DNA of 52,646 nt, from positions 1 to 52,646 of the forward strand of contig JAJFMT010000030.1 of NCBI GenBank assembly GCA_020696855.1. The letters run 5' to 3'. This document shows, piece after piece, positions 25,665 to 33,609 of this stretch. This DNA is from Pseudobdellovibrio sp. GTDB lineage: Bacteria; Bdellovibrionota; Bdellovibrionia; Bdellovibrionales; Bdellovibrionaceae. A model generated the notes under the pieces. The model made no database searches. It saw only the letters and a list, made by a program, of their open reading frames with translations, and was not told where the DNA came from. Both the position numbers and the translations under genes were made by a program. The stretch's first letter is position 1, and every line of letters starts with the position of its first letter.

Positions 25665-26913
25665 GTGAAACTAATCGCTAAGAACCTCTATTTTATCGTC
25701 TTATCTATTTTCTTTGTAGGTTGTACCAACCAACAATTTACGTCTACATTGTTAGTCGGAAGCCAAAGTGCTTCAACAGATACCACTATCCCTGGCGGAA
25801 GTGAAGAAGACGGCCATTTCTGATTTCTGTCAGCAAACGACAGTATTGAGCGGCAACCCTTCGACAGGGAACGGTATCCGCCTCGGTGAGGAATGTTTTT
25901 GGGTTACCAAAGGTTTAGGAATTGTCGAAGACTCAACGATTCCGGCCTCAAGAAAATCATATCCGCAATGTTTTAACGGTCGTTTCAGTTTTGCAGTTCG
26001 TCTCGGGGCTGCAATGCAAAATCCTGCACCGAACGGCAGCCGTTACCTGATCAGATTTAAATTAAGAACGCTTGAAGGTGTTATCGGGGAATCGCAATGG
26101 TCACGAGTTTATGTTACACGAAAACTTTCTGTACCTTCGATTGATTCAATAGAGCAAAACGATAATTTATATTTTTGCAGTCTGAATATGTCGCCGGCAC
26201 GTTTTAATAGAACTATTTTTTACGAGTTAAATAGAACTCAAGTCGGATCTCAGGTTTACGGCGGAACAATTCCGTTATTCCCAGCGAATACATCTTCGAC
26301 TACGATTACTCCGGGTAATTCGGCATACAGTTACAGTGATGATATTACTAAAGGTCATGGTGGTATGCTTGCCGGTGTTACTTATTCTTATACTCTTACG
26401 GCAAGAGAAGGAACGCCTTATTTCGACGGATTTGTATATAATAATCCGGGCCCTTACATTCAAACATCAGAAACAAAATCATGTACAATTGCGAATCCGC
26501 TAATTGAAATGACAGTGAATCCGACGAATGTTCCGATCGGTTCCGCACCCGGAGCTTCGGGCCCGACATGTTATTTGAAGTTGTCAGGAGCCCGATTATT
26601 TAATCCCGGAATCAATTCAAATCAGGTTACGATCCGTTGGGCTTATTCAACTGTTCCCGGCTGGACAGGTCCAGCAAAAGATTTTGTACCGAATGCTCCA
26701 TTAAATACTTTCCCAGGAAGTACGCTCGCGGGCGCGACTGTTCGTCAATCAGCTTGTGGAGGTGGCGCGGGTTGTACAGCTAGTGCTGCGATTGGCGATG
26801 TACTTGGATCAGGCCAAACATATTATTTCGCGGCTCAGGAAAGAGACACTGCAACCGGTGGAACCGGAAAATGGTCCAACGAGATGGAGTGTCAAATTCC
26901 TCAAAGTCCTTAA
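25665..26913 (+). pseudogene. lipoprotein gene interrupted by a frameshift
   Basis: A GTG at 25665 with AGAGG just before it starts a clear lipoprotein signal: about 17 hydrophobic residues ending in lipobox FVGC (Cys20). That frame stops at TGA 25821-25823 after 52 residues. The rest of the protein continues in the next frame, open from 25756 to the stop at 26911-26913, and has no convincing start of its own (only an unsupported GTG at 25768 without ribosome-binding site). Joining the two would need a +1 shift or a one-base correction between 25756 and 25823. The mature part is Ser/Thr/Gly/Asn-rich, with repeated beta-strand-like segments (RFKLRTLEGVIG, TYSYTLTAREGTP, TYYFAAQERDT) reminiscent of fibronectin III-like repeats, and many Cys. 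Family not recognised. Confidence 0.75.
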
Positions 26914-26922
26914 AAAATATTC

Positions 26923-27921
26923 TTAGAAACTTTCATCAAAGCTAACCGCGCCGGTTACACCAACTTGGTAAGCAGAAACACGTCTCTCAAAGAAGTTTGC
27001 AAGCTCTTGCATGTCTTGAAGTTCCATGAATGAGAACGGATTTTTAGTATTGTATCTTGGCTTGATATGAAGACTTTCTAAACGACGGTCTGCAATGTAC
27101 TCAAGATACTTGCGCATTTCTGAAGTTGAAAGGCCTGCGATTCCGTTTGAAACCAGATCTTCTGCGAAAGTCATTTCGCAATCGATAGCATCTTCAAGCA
27201 TCTGAACGATCATATCTTCCATTTGCTCGTTGAAGATTGTTGGATCTTCTTTTCTTACTGTTTCGATAACTTCCATAGCGGCAGCCATGTGCATGCTTTC
27301 GTCACGGAAAACCCAGTTTGTACCAGATGCAAGTCCGGCTAATAAACCTTTTGATCTCAGGAAGTATACGTATGCAAACGCTGCGAAGAAGAACATACCT
27401 TCGATACAGCAAGCAAAGCAGATTAAGTTCATTAAGAACTTACGCTTTTCTTCTTTTGTATTTAACTCGCCTAAGTCGTTGATTGAATCAATCCACTTAA
27501 AGCAGAAGTCAGCTTTCTTTTTGATTGAAGGAATATTCTCAACGGCAGCAAACGCTTTTGCGCGCTCATCCGGATGAGGAATGTAAGTATCCAACAATGT
27601 AAGATAGAACTGAACATGTAAAGCCTCTTCATATAATTGACGGCTTAAGTACAGACGTGCTTCTGGCGAGTTTATGTGTTTGTACAAGTTAAGAACTAAG
27701 TTGTTAGCAACAATAGCATCACCTGTAGCAAAGAAAGCCACTAAACGGTGAATCAAATGTCTCTCTGATTCAGTCATTTTAGAATTTAAATCTACTAAGT
27801 CTGTTGAGAAATCGACTTCATCAACAGTCCAGGTATTTTTGATGGCGTTTTTGTACATTTCGAAAAACACCGGATACTTCATTGGTCTCAGCGTCAGATT
27901 GAATCCTGGATCTAAAATCAT
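26923..27921 (-). CDS. nrdB: ribonucleotide reductase class I, small (beta) subunit
   Basis: Radical-generating subunit that, with NrdA, reduces ribonucleotides for DNA synthesis. The di-metal ligands are Asp68, Glu99, His102, Glu174, Glu208 and His211, and a tyrosine, Tyr106, stands at the radical position four residues after His102 (EALHVQFY). So it resembles a Tyr-radical enzyme and not the chlamydial Phe type. The C-terminus VSAYQVGVTGAVSFDESF provides the tail that docks in NrdA. 332 aa, typical. Transcribed after nrdA across a 133-base gap with two hairpins; convergent with the frameshifted lipoprotein, 9 bases apart. Confidence 0.96.
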   Translation of the reverse strand: MILDPGFNLTLRPMKYPVFFEMYKNAIKNTWTVDEVDFSTDLVDLNSKMTESERHLIHRLVAFFATGDAIVANNLVLNLYKHINSPEARLYLSRQLYEEALHVQFYLTLLDTYIPHPDERAKAFAAVENIPSIKKKADFCFKWIDSINDLGELNTKEEKRKFLMNLICFACCIEGMFFFAAFAYVYFLRSKGLLAGLASGTNWVFRDESMHMAAAMEVIETVRKEDPTIFNEQMEDMIVQMLEDAIDCEMTFAEDLVSNGIAGLSTSEMRKYLEYIADRRLESLHIKPRYNTKNPFSFMELQDMQELANFFERRVSAYQVGVTGAVSFDESF

Positions 27922-27940
27922 TTTGCCCCCTCTAACATAT

Positions 27941-27962
27941 CGGACTTACCCCTCGTAAGCCG
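27941..27962 (-). promoter_or_regulatory. hairpin just upstream of nrdB
   Basis: Eight pairs with one bulged base: 27941-27949 with 27955-27962, loop of five. It ends about 20 bases before the nrdB ATG, next to its AGGGGG-rich ribosome-binding site. Could tune nrdB translation relative to nrdA, or protect the 3' fragment after processing. Confidence 0.4.
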
Positions 27963-28024
27963 AAATTGCCCGTGCCCCCACAGGCGTTGTTAAAAAATAA
28001 AATTACGTTATGTACCTTTTTGAA

Positions 28025-28044
28025 AGCGGGTTTTTATTCCCGCT
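28025..28044 (-). other. hairpin after nrdA stop
   Basis: Perfect 6-bp GC-rich stem (28025-28030 with 28039-28044) and an 8-base AT-rich loop, 11 bases after the nrdA stop. On the minus strand no T-run follows (TTTCAAAAAGG), so it is not a standard terminator; partial termination or RNA processing between nrdA and nrdB are the likely roles. Confidence 0.45.
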
Positions 28045-28054
28045 CTCATTACGA

Positions 28055-30496
28055 CTACTGACAAGCTTCGCAAGCTTCCGGATTATCCAGACTGCAAGCA
28101 ATCACTTCAGAGTCAGTGTATTCTTTTTTCGGTGCTGCTGTTGCTGTTACAGTTTCTTCAACCGGAGCGGCTACTGCAGTAGACGTTTTCTTAGAAGTTG
28201 TCGTCTTAGCAATCGAAGTTGCAGGACGAGAACGTAAGTAATATGTCGTTTTTAAACCTTTCTTCCAAGCGTACATGTACATAGAAGAAAGTTTTCCGAT
28301 CGTTGGTGCTTCCATGAATAAATTCAATGACTGAGATTGGTCAATGTAAGCGCCACGGTCAGCAGCCATATCAACCAAAGATTTCATTGGAATTTCCCAA
28401 ACGGTGCGGAAAATATTTTTGATATCCGCTGGAATTTCATCCACGTTTTGGATAGAACCATCGTTCGCTTTAATTTCATTACGAACTTCTTCATTCCAGA
28501 TACCTTTAGCTTTTAACTCGTTAACCAAATAACGGTTAATCTGCATGAATTCACCAGATAAAGTTTCGCGTTTGAATAAGTTAGATACCATGGGCTCAGT
28601 CGCTTCGTAGCAACCAACGATAGACGCGATAGTTGCTGTAGGTGCGATCGCGATCATTAATGAATTTCTCAATCCATGTTTGATCATGCGGGCACGTAAA
28701 GCTTCCCAGCGAGTCATATCTGAAGGAGTAACACCCCATAATTCGAACTGGAATTTTCCTTCAGCAGCGCGAGTTTCTTTGAAGCTTGGGTGTGGACCGA
28801 ACTTTTCAGCTAAGTCTACGCTTGCAACTAAAGCGTTATAATAAATTTCTTCCTGGATTTTAGCAGAAAGCTTTTGAGCTTCCGGAGAATCAAAAGGAGT
28901 TTTCAATTGAAAGAAAACATCCTGAAGACCCATCAATCCAAGACCTACCGGTCTCCAGCGGTTATTGGAATCGCCGGCTGTACCGATCGGGTAGAAGTTG
29001 ATATCAACAACGCGGTCTAAGAATTTCAAAGCAACGCGTACTGTTTTTGCCAGTTTTTCGAAATCAAACTGACCGTTTGTGATGTGGCGACCCAAGTTTA
29101 CGGATCCCAGGTTACAAACTGCAGTTTCATTTTTAGAAGTGACTTCCAGAATCTCTGTACAAAGATTTGAAAGGTGGATCACGTTTTCCGGTTTACCTGT
29201 CTGGTTAGATTTCAGATTAGACGCATCTTTATAAGTCATCCATCCGTTACCGGTTTGCGCCAATGTCTTCATCATACGAGAGTAAAGATCACGAGCTTTA
29301 ATTTGCTTCACGTATTTTTTGTCTGCTTCAGCCTGAACGTAAGCCGCTTCAAACTCTTCGCCGAATAAATCTGTGAAGTGTGGAACGATATTCGGATCGA
29401 AAAGCGACCACATCGCATCAGCTTCAACACGTTTCATGAACAAATCAGGAACCCAGTTTGCAATGTTGATGTTGTGTGTACGTTTAGCTTCGTCCCCTGT
29501 GTTGTCGCGTAGCTCAAGGAATTCTTCTAAGTCTGCATGCCATGTTTCAAGATAAACACAGGCAGCACCTTTGCGTTTACCGCCTTGATTTACAGCGGCA
29601 ACTGAAGAATCCAAAGTTTTTAACCAAGGAACGATACCATTTGAGTGGCCGTTAGTTCCTTTGATTAATGAACCGCGTGAACGGATACGGCTATAAGCTA
29701 AACCGATACCGCCGGCAAACTTAGAAAGTAAAGCTACATCAGTGTATTTTTGGTAGATAGATTGTAAATCGTCTTGCGGAGAATCCAAAAGGTAACAAGA
29801 ACTCATCTGAGGACGGTGAGTACCAGAATTAAATAACGTCGGAGTAGACGGTAAGTAGTCGTGGTTAGAAATCAATCTATAGAATTCAACGGCTTCAGCA
29901 GGATTTTGTGACAAGCCACAAGCTACACGCATGAAGAAGTATTGCGGAGTTTCGAAAACCTGACGAGAAGTCGGGTTTTTCAATAAATAACGATCGTAGA
30001 TCGTGCGTAAACCGAAGTATTCGAAACGATCTGTTTTGTAATGTTCGATCGCAGCGCAAAGTTCAGTTTTATGCTGCATAACAAAGTCATAAGTCGTTTG
30101 GTGCAAAAGACCTTTGTTGAAGCCGAACTGAATAGAGTCAGCAAATGAACCGATTTTTTGAGATCTAACTTCTTCATCAATGTAAGTCCCAAGCAAGCGG
30201 GCTGCTAAGCGAGAATACTCAGGATCTTCACCGATAAGTAAAGACGCAGTTTGAATGCAAAGGTTATCAAGCTCTTTAGTAGTAGCGCCGTCGTAAAGAC
30301 CGCTAATAGCTTTTGTAGCTACGCGAAGAGGATCAGTGTGAACAAGCCCCTGGCAGGCGCGGTTAACGCGTTCTACGATCTTAGTAACGTCAACCGGCTC
30401 TAATGTGCCGTCACGTTTTTTTACTCTCATAACATGAGGAGAGGCTGTTGCCCCAGCTGTCGCGTACCCCATCTGATCCCGTTTTAGAATTTCCAT
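28055..30496 (-). CDS. nrdA: ribonucleotide reductase class I, large (alpha) subunit
   Basis: Catalytic subunit. An ATP-cone allosteric domain lies at about residues 22-110 (VMRVKKRDGTLEPVDVTKIVE). The active site has Asn444, Cys446 and Glu448 (NLCTE), with the redox pair Cys234 (MSSCYLL) and Cys461 (AVCNLGS); the C-terminal shuttle cysteines are Cys809 and Cys812 (EACEAC). All match E. coli NrdA spacing. Before the final cysteines a roughly 45-residue linker is rich in Thr, Ala, Val and Lys, longer and simpler in composition than usual, which would give the tail extra reach. 813 aa. AGAGGGGG ribosome-binding site. Regulated probably by NrdR through two boxes 190-250 bases upstream. Confidence 0.97.
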   Translation of the reverse strand: MEILKRDQMGYATAGATASPHVMRVKKRDGTLEPVDVTKIVERVNRACQGLVHTDPLRVATKAISGLYDGATTKELDNLCIQTASLLIGEDPEYSRLAARLLGTYIDEEVRSQKIGSFADSIQFGFNKGLLHQTTYDFVMQHKTELCAAIEHYKTDRFEYFGLRTIYDRYLLKNPTSRQVFETPQYFFMRVACGLSQNPAEAVEFYRLISNHDYLPSTPTLFNSGTHRPQMSSCYLLDSPQDDLQSIYQKYTDVALLSKFAGGIGLAYSRIRSRGSLIKGTNGHSNGIVPWLKTLDSSVAAVNQGGKRKGAACVYLETWHADLEEFLELRDNTGDEAKRTHNINIANWVPDLFMKRVEADAMWSLFDPNIVPHFTDLFGEEFEAAYVQAEADKKYVKQIKARDLYSRMMKTLAQTGNGWMTYKDASNLKSNQTGKPENVIHLSNLCTEILEVTSKNETAVCNLGSVNLGRHITNGQFDFEKLAKTVRVALKFLDRVVDINFYPIGTAGDSNNRWRPVGLGLMGLQDVFFQLKTPFDSPEAQKLSAKIQEEIYYNALVASVDLAEKFGPHPSFKETRAAEGKFQFELWGVTPSDMTRWEALRARMIKHGLRNSLMIAIAPTATIASIVGCYEATEPMVSNLFKRETLSGEFMQINRYLVNELKAKGIWNEEVRNEIKANDGSIQNVDEIPADIKNIFRTVWEIPMKSLVDMAADRGAYIDQSQSLNLFMEAPTIGKLSSMYMYAWKKGLKTTYYLRSRPATSIAKTTTSKKTSTAVAAPVEETVTATAAPKKEYTDSEVIACSLDNPEACEACQ

Positions 30497-30688
30497 CTTT
30501 CCCCCTCTTAGTAACCCATCATCAAACTTAAAGACTGTTAAGATTTCTTAGCTCTGATTTCAGAGACAAAAAAACCCCCGCCAAGCGACCCCTCTGAAGC
30601 CTCGCAAGTCTTAGGTCTGGTATTCATTTTTTCAAGTAAATTAAGTTGACCGTCCTGGTCGTTCGCTTTACGGCGACTTTTACCCCAA

Positions 30689-30704
30689 CCACTATATCTA
30701 GTGT
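30689..30704 (-). promoter_or_regulatory. NrdR box 1 upstream of nrdA
   Basis: Plus-strand sequence CCACTATATCTAGTGT, close to the NrdR consensus acaCwATATcTwGtgt, almost fully palindromic. NrdR represses nrd genes when dATP is high. Box 2 begins 41 bases away, about four helical turns, so two NrdR assemblies could face the same side of the DNA. The TATAGT inside the box on the minus strand could be the -10 element. Confidence 0.7.
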
Positions 30705-30729
30705 CCGTCGGAGTGTTTATCACCAATAA

Positions 30730-30745
30730 GGCGTATATCTTGTAT
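30730..30745 (-). promoter_or_regulatory. NrdR box 2 upstream of nrdA
   Basis: Plus-strand GGCGTATATCTTGTAT. The ATATCTTGT core fits the NrdR consensus; the first half is weaker than in box 1. Position relative to box 1 (41 bases) is what supports it. Confidence 0.55.
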
Positions 30746-30851
30746 TCAAGACTCAACTTTTTTTTATGAAGTTGCAAAGAAAAAAAATAAAAAAATGATG
30801 AGTTGCTAAAAAAATAGACGAACGCTGTGCAAAAAAATGAAATTCCTGAGA

Positions 30852-30899
30852 CTTAGGTCTTGTAAAAATTCTCTCTCGAGAAATTAAGTCAAGACTAAG
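30852..30899 (-). terminator. nested inverted repeat downstream of radical SAM gene
   Basis: Outer arms CTTAGGTCTTG (30852-30862) and CAAGACTAAG (30890-30899), ten pairs with one bulge; inner stem TTCTC/GAGAA (30869-30873 with 30878-30882). On the minus strand the inner hairpin is followed by a T-run, so it probably terminates the radical SAM transcript, 89 bases past its first hairpin base. Confidence 0.5.
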
Positions 30900-30970
30900 G
30901 TTTTATTGTATGGACATTTCACTTTTTTTAGGTGCTGTGGTGCAGAAACCACTATTTCTTACAAAAACTG

Positions 30971-31972
30971 TTACATGCCAGTTGTTCGTTCAACTCGAAG
31001 ACTCATTTGTTGAAATAAAATGCGATCAAATTCGTTTTGCACATCTAAATTACAACCTTGGTAAATTTTTTGTGCTCGCAAATGGTCTATAATCTTTTGG
31101 TGTGGGCCCATTTTATCAGCAGTCCACTTCGGAGCAATGAGCTCATCCCACCTTGAAGAGTAGGCTGTGAGCCGGTGGATCGCAATTCTCGGGTGTAAGT
31201 AAGAAAGAAAAGTGGCGACACGGTCTCTGTATTCGTCAAACTCAATCGGTGTGAACGTTCCTTCTGCATGCCATTTCTCGAGAGTAGTGTTTTTGAGAAC
31301 GTGCATGTTGTGAAGTTTCACATTTGTGATCGGAAGATCATTGCAGATGAGAGCCCACTGTTTAATTTCTTCGGTTGTTTCGCCCGGCGAGCCGAATATT
31401 AAATGAATGCCGAGGTCGACAGAGGTTTTAGAGGAAATTTTATTGATCGCTTTCAGCGAATCTTCAGCGGTGTGGCCCCGGTGCATAAACTCAAGGTGAG
31501 AATTATTGAAACTTTGCACGCCTAGTTCTACCGCGACAAAAGTTTTTTGGCAGTATTCCTGCCACAGCTGCAGGACGGCTTCGGAAATACAGTCAGGCCG
31601 AGTTCCGATAATAAATCCGTTTACAAAGTTATGTTGCAGGGCTGTTTCAAAGTTGGAGCGAAGAGACGGGATCTTTGTAAATGTATTTGTGTAAGCCTGA
31701 AAGTAAACCAGGAATTTTTTTGCGTTGTACTTGTCGCCGACAACTTCTTTGTATTTGAGAATCTGTTCATTCAAGCCCAGTTGAAAGGACTCTTCACGCG
31801 CGGCTGAACCCCAGACGTCGCAAAAGCTGCAGGTCTTCATTCCCTTCAGGCCGAGCCTGTTAGGGCAGTCATCAACAACACTGACAGGAATTTTATATAC
31901 TTTTTCGTTAAAAATTCGTTTAAAGTGCTCTGATATTGAGTGGTAGGGAAGCCCCGTCCAACCTTTTTCCAT
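30971..31972 (-). CDS. radical SAM protein, YhcC/TIGR01212 type
   Basis: Fe-S enzyme that would cleave S-adenosylmethionine to start radical chemistry; reaction not established for this family. The cluster ligands are Cys36, Cys48 and Cys51 (CPN ... GMKTCSFC), with the wide first spacing (x11) typical of YhcC and not the usual CxxxCxxC. ELGVQSFNNSHLEFMHRGH and HLIFGSPGET are family blocks. 333 aa. The start is tight: later Met codons would lose Cys36. No Shine-Dalgarno precedes the ATG, which lies only 13 bases from the start of the divergent methyltransferase gene. Confidence 0.88.
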   Translation of the reverse strand: MEKGWTGLPYHSISEHFKRIFNEKVYKIPVSVVDDCPNRLGLKGMKTCSFCDVWGSAAREESFQLGLNEQILKYKEVVGDKYNAKKFLVYFQAYTNTFTKIPSLRSNFETALQHNFVNGFIIGTRPDCISEAVLQLWQEYCQKTFVAVELGVQSFNNSHLEFMHRGHTAEDSLKAINKISSKTSVDLGIHLIFGSPGETTEEIKQWALICNDLPITNVKLHNMHVLKNTTLEKWHAEGTFTPIEFDEYRDRVATFLSYLHPRIAIHRLTAYSSRWDELIAPKWTADKMGPHQKIIDHLRAQKIYQGCNLDVQNEFDRILFQQMSLRVERTTGM

Positions 31973-31982
31973 AAAGCTTTAT
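31971..31982. promoter_or_regulatory. perfect palindrome between divergent starts
   Basis: ATAAAGCTTTAT, 12 bases, perfectly symmetric. It fills nearly all of the 13-base gap between the radical SAM gene (minus) and the MnmC-like gene (plus) and touches the minus start codon. Could be a shared operator, or simply a short AT-rich palindrome. Confidence 0.35.
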
Positions 31983-31985
31983 AAG

Positions 31986-32735
31986 ATGAAGAACGAATTT
32001 GCGCAAACCCCATTTACAATTGAGATAACCGAAGACGGAAGCCCCACGCTGAGACTTCAGTTGCCAACGGGTAGTGACGGCGAAAGTATGCATCATTCCG
32101 GCGGAGCCGCAGCTGAAACCGAATATATTTACAAATCAGTAATAGAAATTGCATTACGGCGTTTACCTGACCTGAAAATGGCAGTCGTTGGGCTAGGGCT
32201 GGGCTATATAGAAATTTCATGGGCCATTGCGTGTTTAAAGCAAAATAAAAATTTACAAAGCCGCTTTATTTCTTTTGAAACCGATGAGGGGCTAAAAAAG
32301 AATTTTCTTGAATGGCTGAACGGAAGTGCGCATTCGATTTATTCAGACGTTTGCAAAGCGATGGATGCGAATTCAAGTATCGAAAACGTTAAAGAGATAA
32401 TCAGAAAAAACTTGGCAGAGGAACCAAAGGCGTTAAGAGGGGATTTGATTTCTGATTATGACAGAAATAATTCCTATAATCTTATTTGCTTTGATGCTTT
32501 CAGCAAGAAGACCTCTGAATCACTTTGGACTGAAGAGTTTTTAACCGGCTTTTTAAAACAGTCCGCACATCAGGACTGCGTTTTTACCACTTATGCCTGC
32601 ACAGGTGCGCTGAAAAGAGCGCTGAAAAACAACGGTTTTACACTGATTGAAAGATTCCGGTTCAAAAGTAAACGGGAATCCACACTGGCCGTGCGGGGGA
32701 TTTTTACTTCGGAGACGACTTTCCGAATTTCTTAA
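31986..32735 (+). CDS. stand-alone MnmC-type (DUF752) methyltransferase domain
   Basis: SAM-dependent methyltransferase resembling the methyltransferase half of MnmC, which finishes the 5-methylaminomethyl group of tRNA wobble uridines; the oxidase half is absent. FTIEITEDGSPTLRL at the start, ESMHHSGGAAAETEYIY at residues 33-48, the SAM-binding glycine loop VVGLGLGY (67-74), Asp170 in CFDAFSKK and WTEEFL (181-186) are the expected blocks. 249 aa. Its 3' end overlaps the GYF-PilZ gene by 32 bases, tail to tail. Whether it acts on tRNA here is inference from family. Confidence 0.75.
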   Translation: MKNEFAQTPFTIEITEDGSPTLRLQLPTGSDGESMHHSGGAAAETEYIYKSVIEIALRRLPDLKMAVVGLGLGYIEISWAIACLKQNKNLQSRFISFETDEGLKKNFLEWLNGSAHSIYSDVCKAMDANSSIENVKEIIRKNLAEEPKALRGDLISDYDRNNSYNLICFDAFSKKTSESLWTEEFLTGFLKQSAHQDCVFTTYACTGALKRALKNNGFTLIERFRFKSKRESTLAVRGIFTSETTFRIS

Positions 32736-33609
32736 TATATTCGATGATCGCGGCTTTGGTTTCGGCTGTAACTGTTGAAAATTTTAATCCGATATAACCG
32801 TCAAGGCCCGCATAGATGACGTCAGCTTTCACGTTAATGGGCTGAAAAAAGTGAGGGCTTGAAATTTGTCCTTCAACTTCATCGCCGATTTTGAGGTCAT
32901 AATTTTCTGTAAATCCCATACCGCCTTCACTGATGGTGATCACGCGGTAAGAAACATTTTTACTTTTGCTGGATTTACCATTGAACTGCGCCAGGATCGG
33001 AACGCGCTGGCTTTTGCGCCGGGAAATCCCGAATTTTTCGACTAAATCAGGGTACGCGTAGATTTCTTTCCACTCTTTGGTTTTTGCATCTTGAATCGAA
33101 ATCGTAGAAAGATCGTCTGTCTTTGCAATGAGCTGAAGTAATTCGTTTTTTGACATAAGCGGCTGGTCAACAAAGTTCACCTGAACCCGGTAAAAAACAT
33201 TATCAGAAAACGCCTGGGTAAATGTTTTTTCAAACAGATCATCATCTGTCGAGGCGTTTCTGTCGTCAGGTGTGTTTTGCGCCAGAACCGTAACTTGTGT
33301 CTGCTGCGATGGCGGTGGTTTAGCTACAGCCGGAGGCGGTTTCGCTGAAGTAGCTTTAGCTGAAGGGGTAGCTGAAGATGAAGGTGACTGCTTATTTCTA
33401 GCGGCAGCGGCTGCGATTTGCTGATCGGCCTTTTTCCACTGGCTGGCTTGAACCCACTCAGAAAGTCCGCGCTTCCAGACAAGAGCTGTCTGGTAGCTGT
33501 CACCCAGTCCTTGAAGAGCCTGCTCTAAATTTTCATTATTAAAAGGACCTTGAACGACGCCTCGCACTTGTATGAACCATTTTACAGGCGCAGGAGCGGG
33601 GGCAGCCAT
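32704..33609 (-). CDS. GYF-like plus PilZ domain protein
   Basis: 301-residue soluble protein joining two domains. Residues about 9-60 match the GYF_2 pattern (KWFIQVRGVVQGPF ... WKRGLSEWVQASQW), a peptide-binding module. A Pro/Ser/Ala/Lys linker covers about 75-105. The C-terminal PilZ domain has Arg198-x3-Arg202 for cyclic di-GMP, and ISEGGMG (226-232) where the family has [D/N]xSxxG; the first residue is Thr here, so affinity is uncertain. The middle (about 125-190) is unassigned. It follows the patatin gene with no spacing, so the two form an operon, suggesting c-di-GMP-linked control of something shared. Confidence 0.75.
   Translation of the reverse strand: MAAPAPAPVKWFIQVRGVVQGPFNNENLEQALQGLGDSYQTALVWKRGLSEWVQASQWKKADQQIAAAAARNKQSPSSSATPSAKATSAKPPPAVAKPPPSQQTQVTVLAQNTPDDRNASTDDDLFEKTFTQAFSDNVFYRVQVNFVDQPLMSKNELLQLIAKTDDLSTISIQDAKTKEWKEIYAYPDLVEKFGISRRKSQRVPILAQFNGKSSKSKNVSYRVITISEGGMGFTENYDLKIGDEVEGQISSPHFFQPINVKADVIYAGLDGYIGLKFSTVTAETKAAIIEYIKKFGKSSPK

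Larger units (their letters stand above)
30497..30970. other. 474-base intergenic region, nrdA leader
   Basis: No credible gene. A 79-codon frame on the minus strand (30538-30777) has only a TTG start, no ribosome-binding site and odd composition. From the nrdA side: two NrdR-box-like sites (30689-30704, 30730-30745), a GC-rich tract with GGCGGGGG followed by seven T on the minus strand (about 30570-30580), and a CTCTGA/TCAGAG mini-palindrome near 30551-30564. The element CTTAGGTCT occurs at 30610-30618 and 30852-30860. From the radical SAM side: the hairpin at 30852-30899. The middle (30760-30840) is A/T-rich with long homopolymers. So the nrdA message probably has an untranslated leader of nearly 200 bases. 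Confidence 0.55.

Noticed and set aside
27230-27577. 115-codon plus-strand frame opposite nrdB
   Set aside because: Lies wholly antisense to a well-conserved gene and shows no motif or ribosome-binding site.
26923-27921. Class Ic (Mn/Fe, radical-free) small subunit
   Set aside because: Tyr106 stands at the radical position where the class Ic proteins have Phe.
30497-30760. Cobalamin riboswitch before nrdA
   Set aside because: No B12-box; and the enzyme is class I, which does not use B12.
30538-30777. 79-codon minus-strand frame in the nrdA leader
   Set aside because: Only a TTG start, no ribosome-binding site, one NrdR-like box and part of the second lie in it, and the product is low in family-like pattern; better read as leader.
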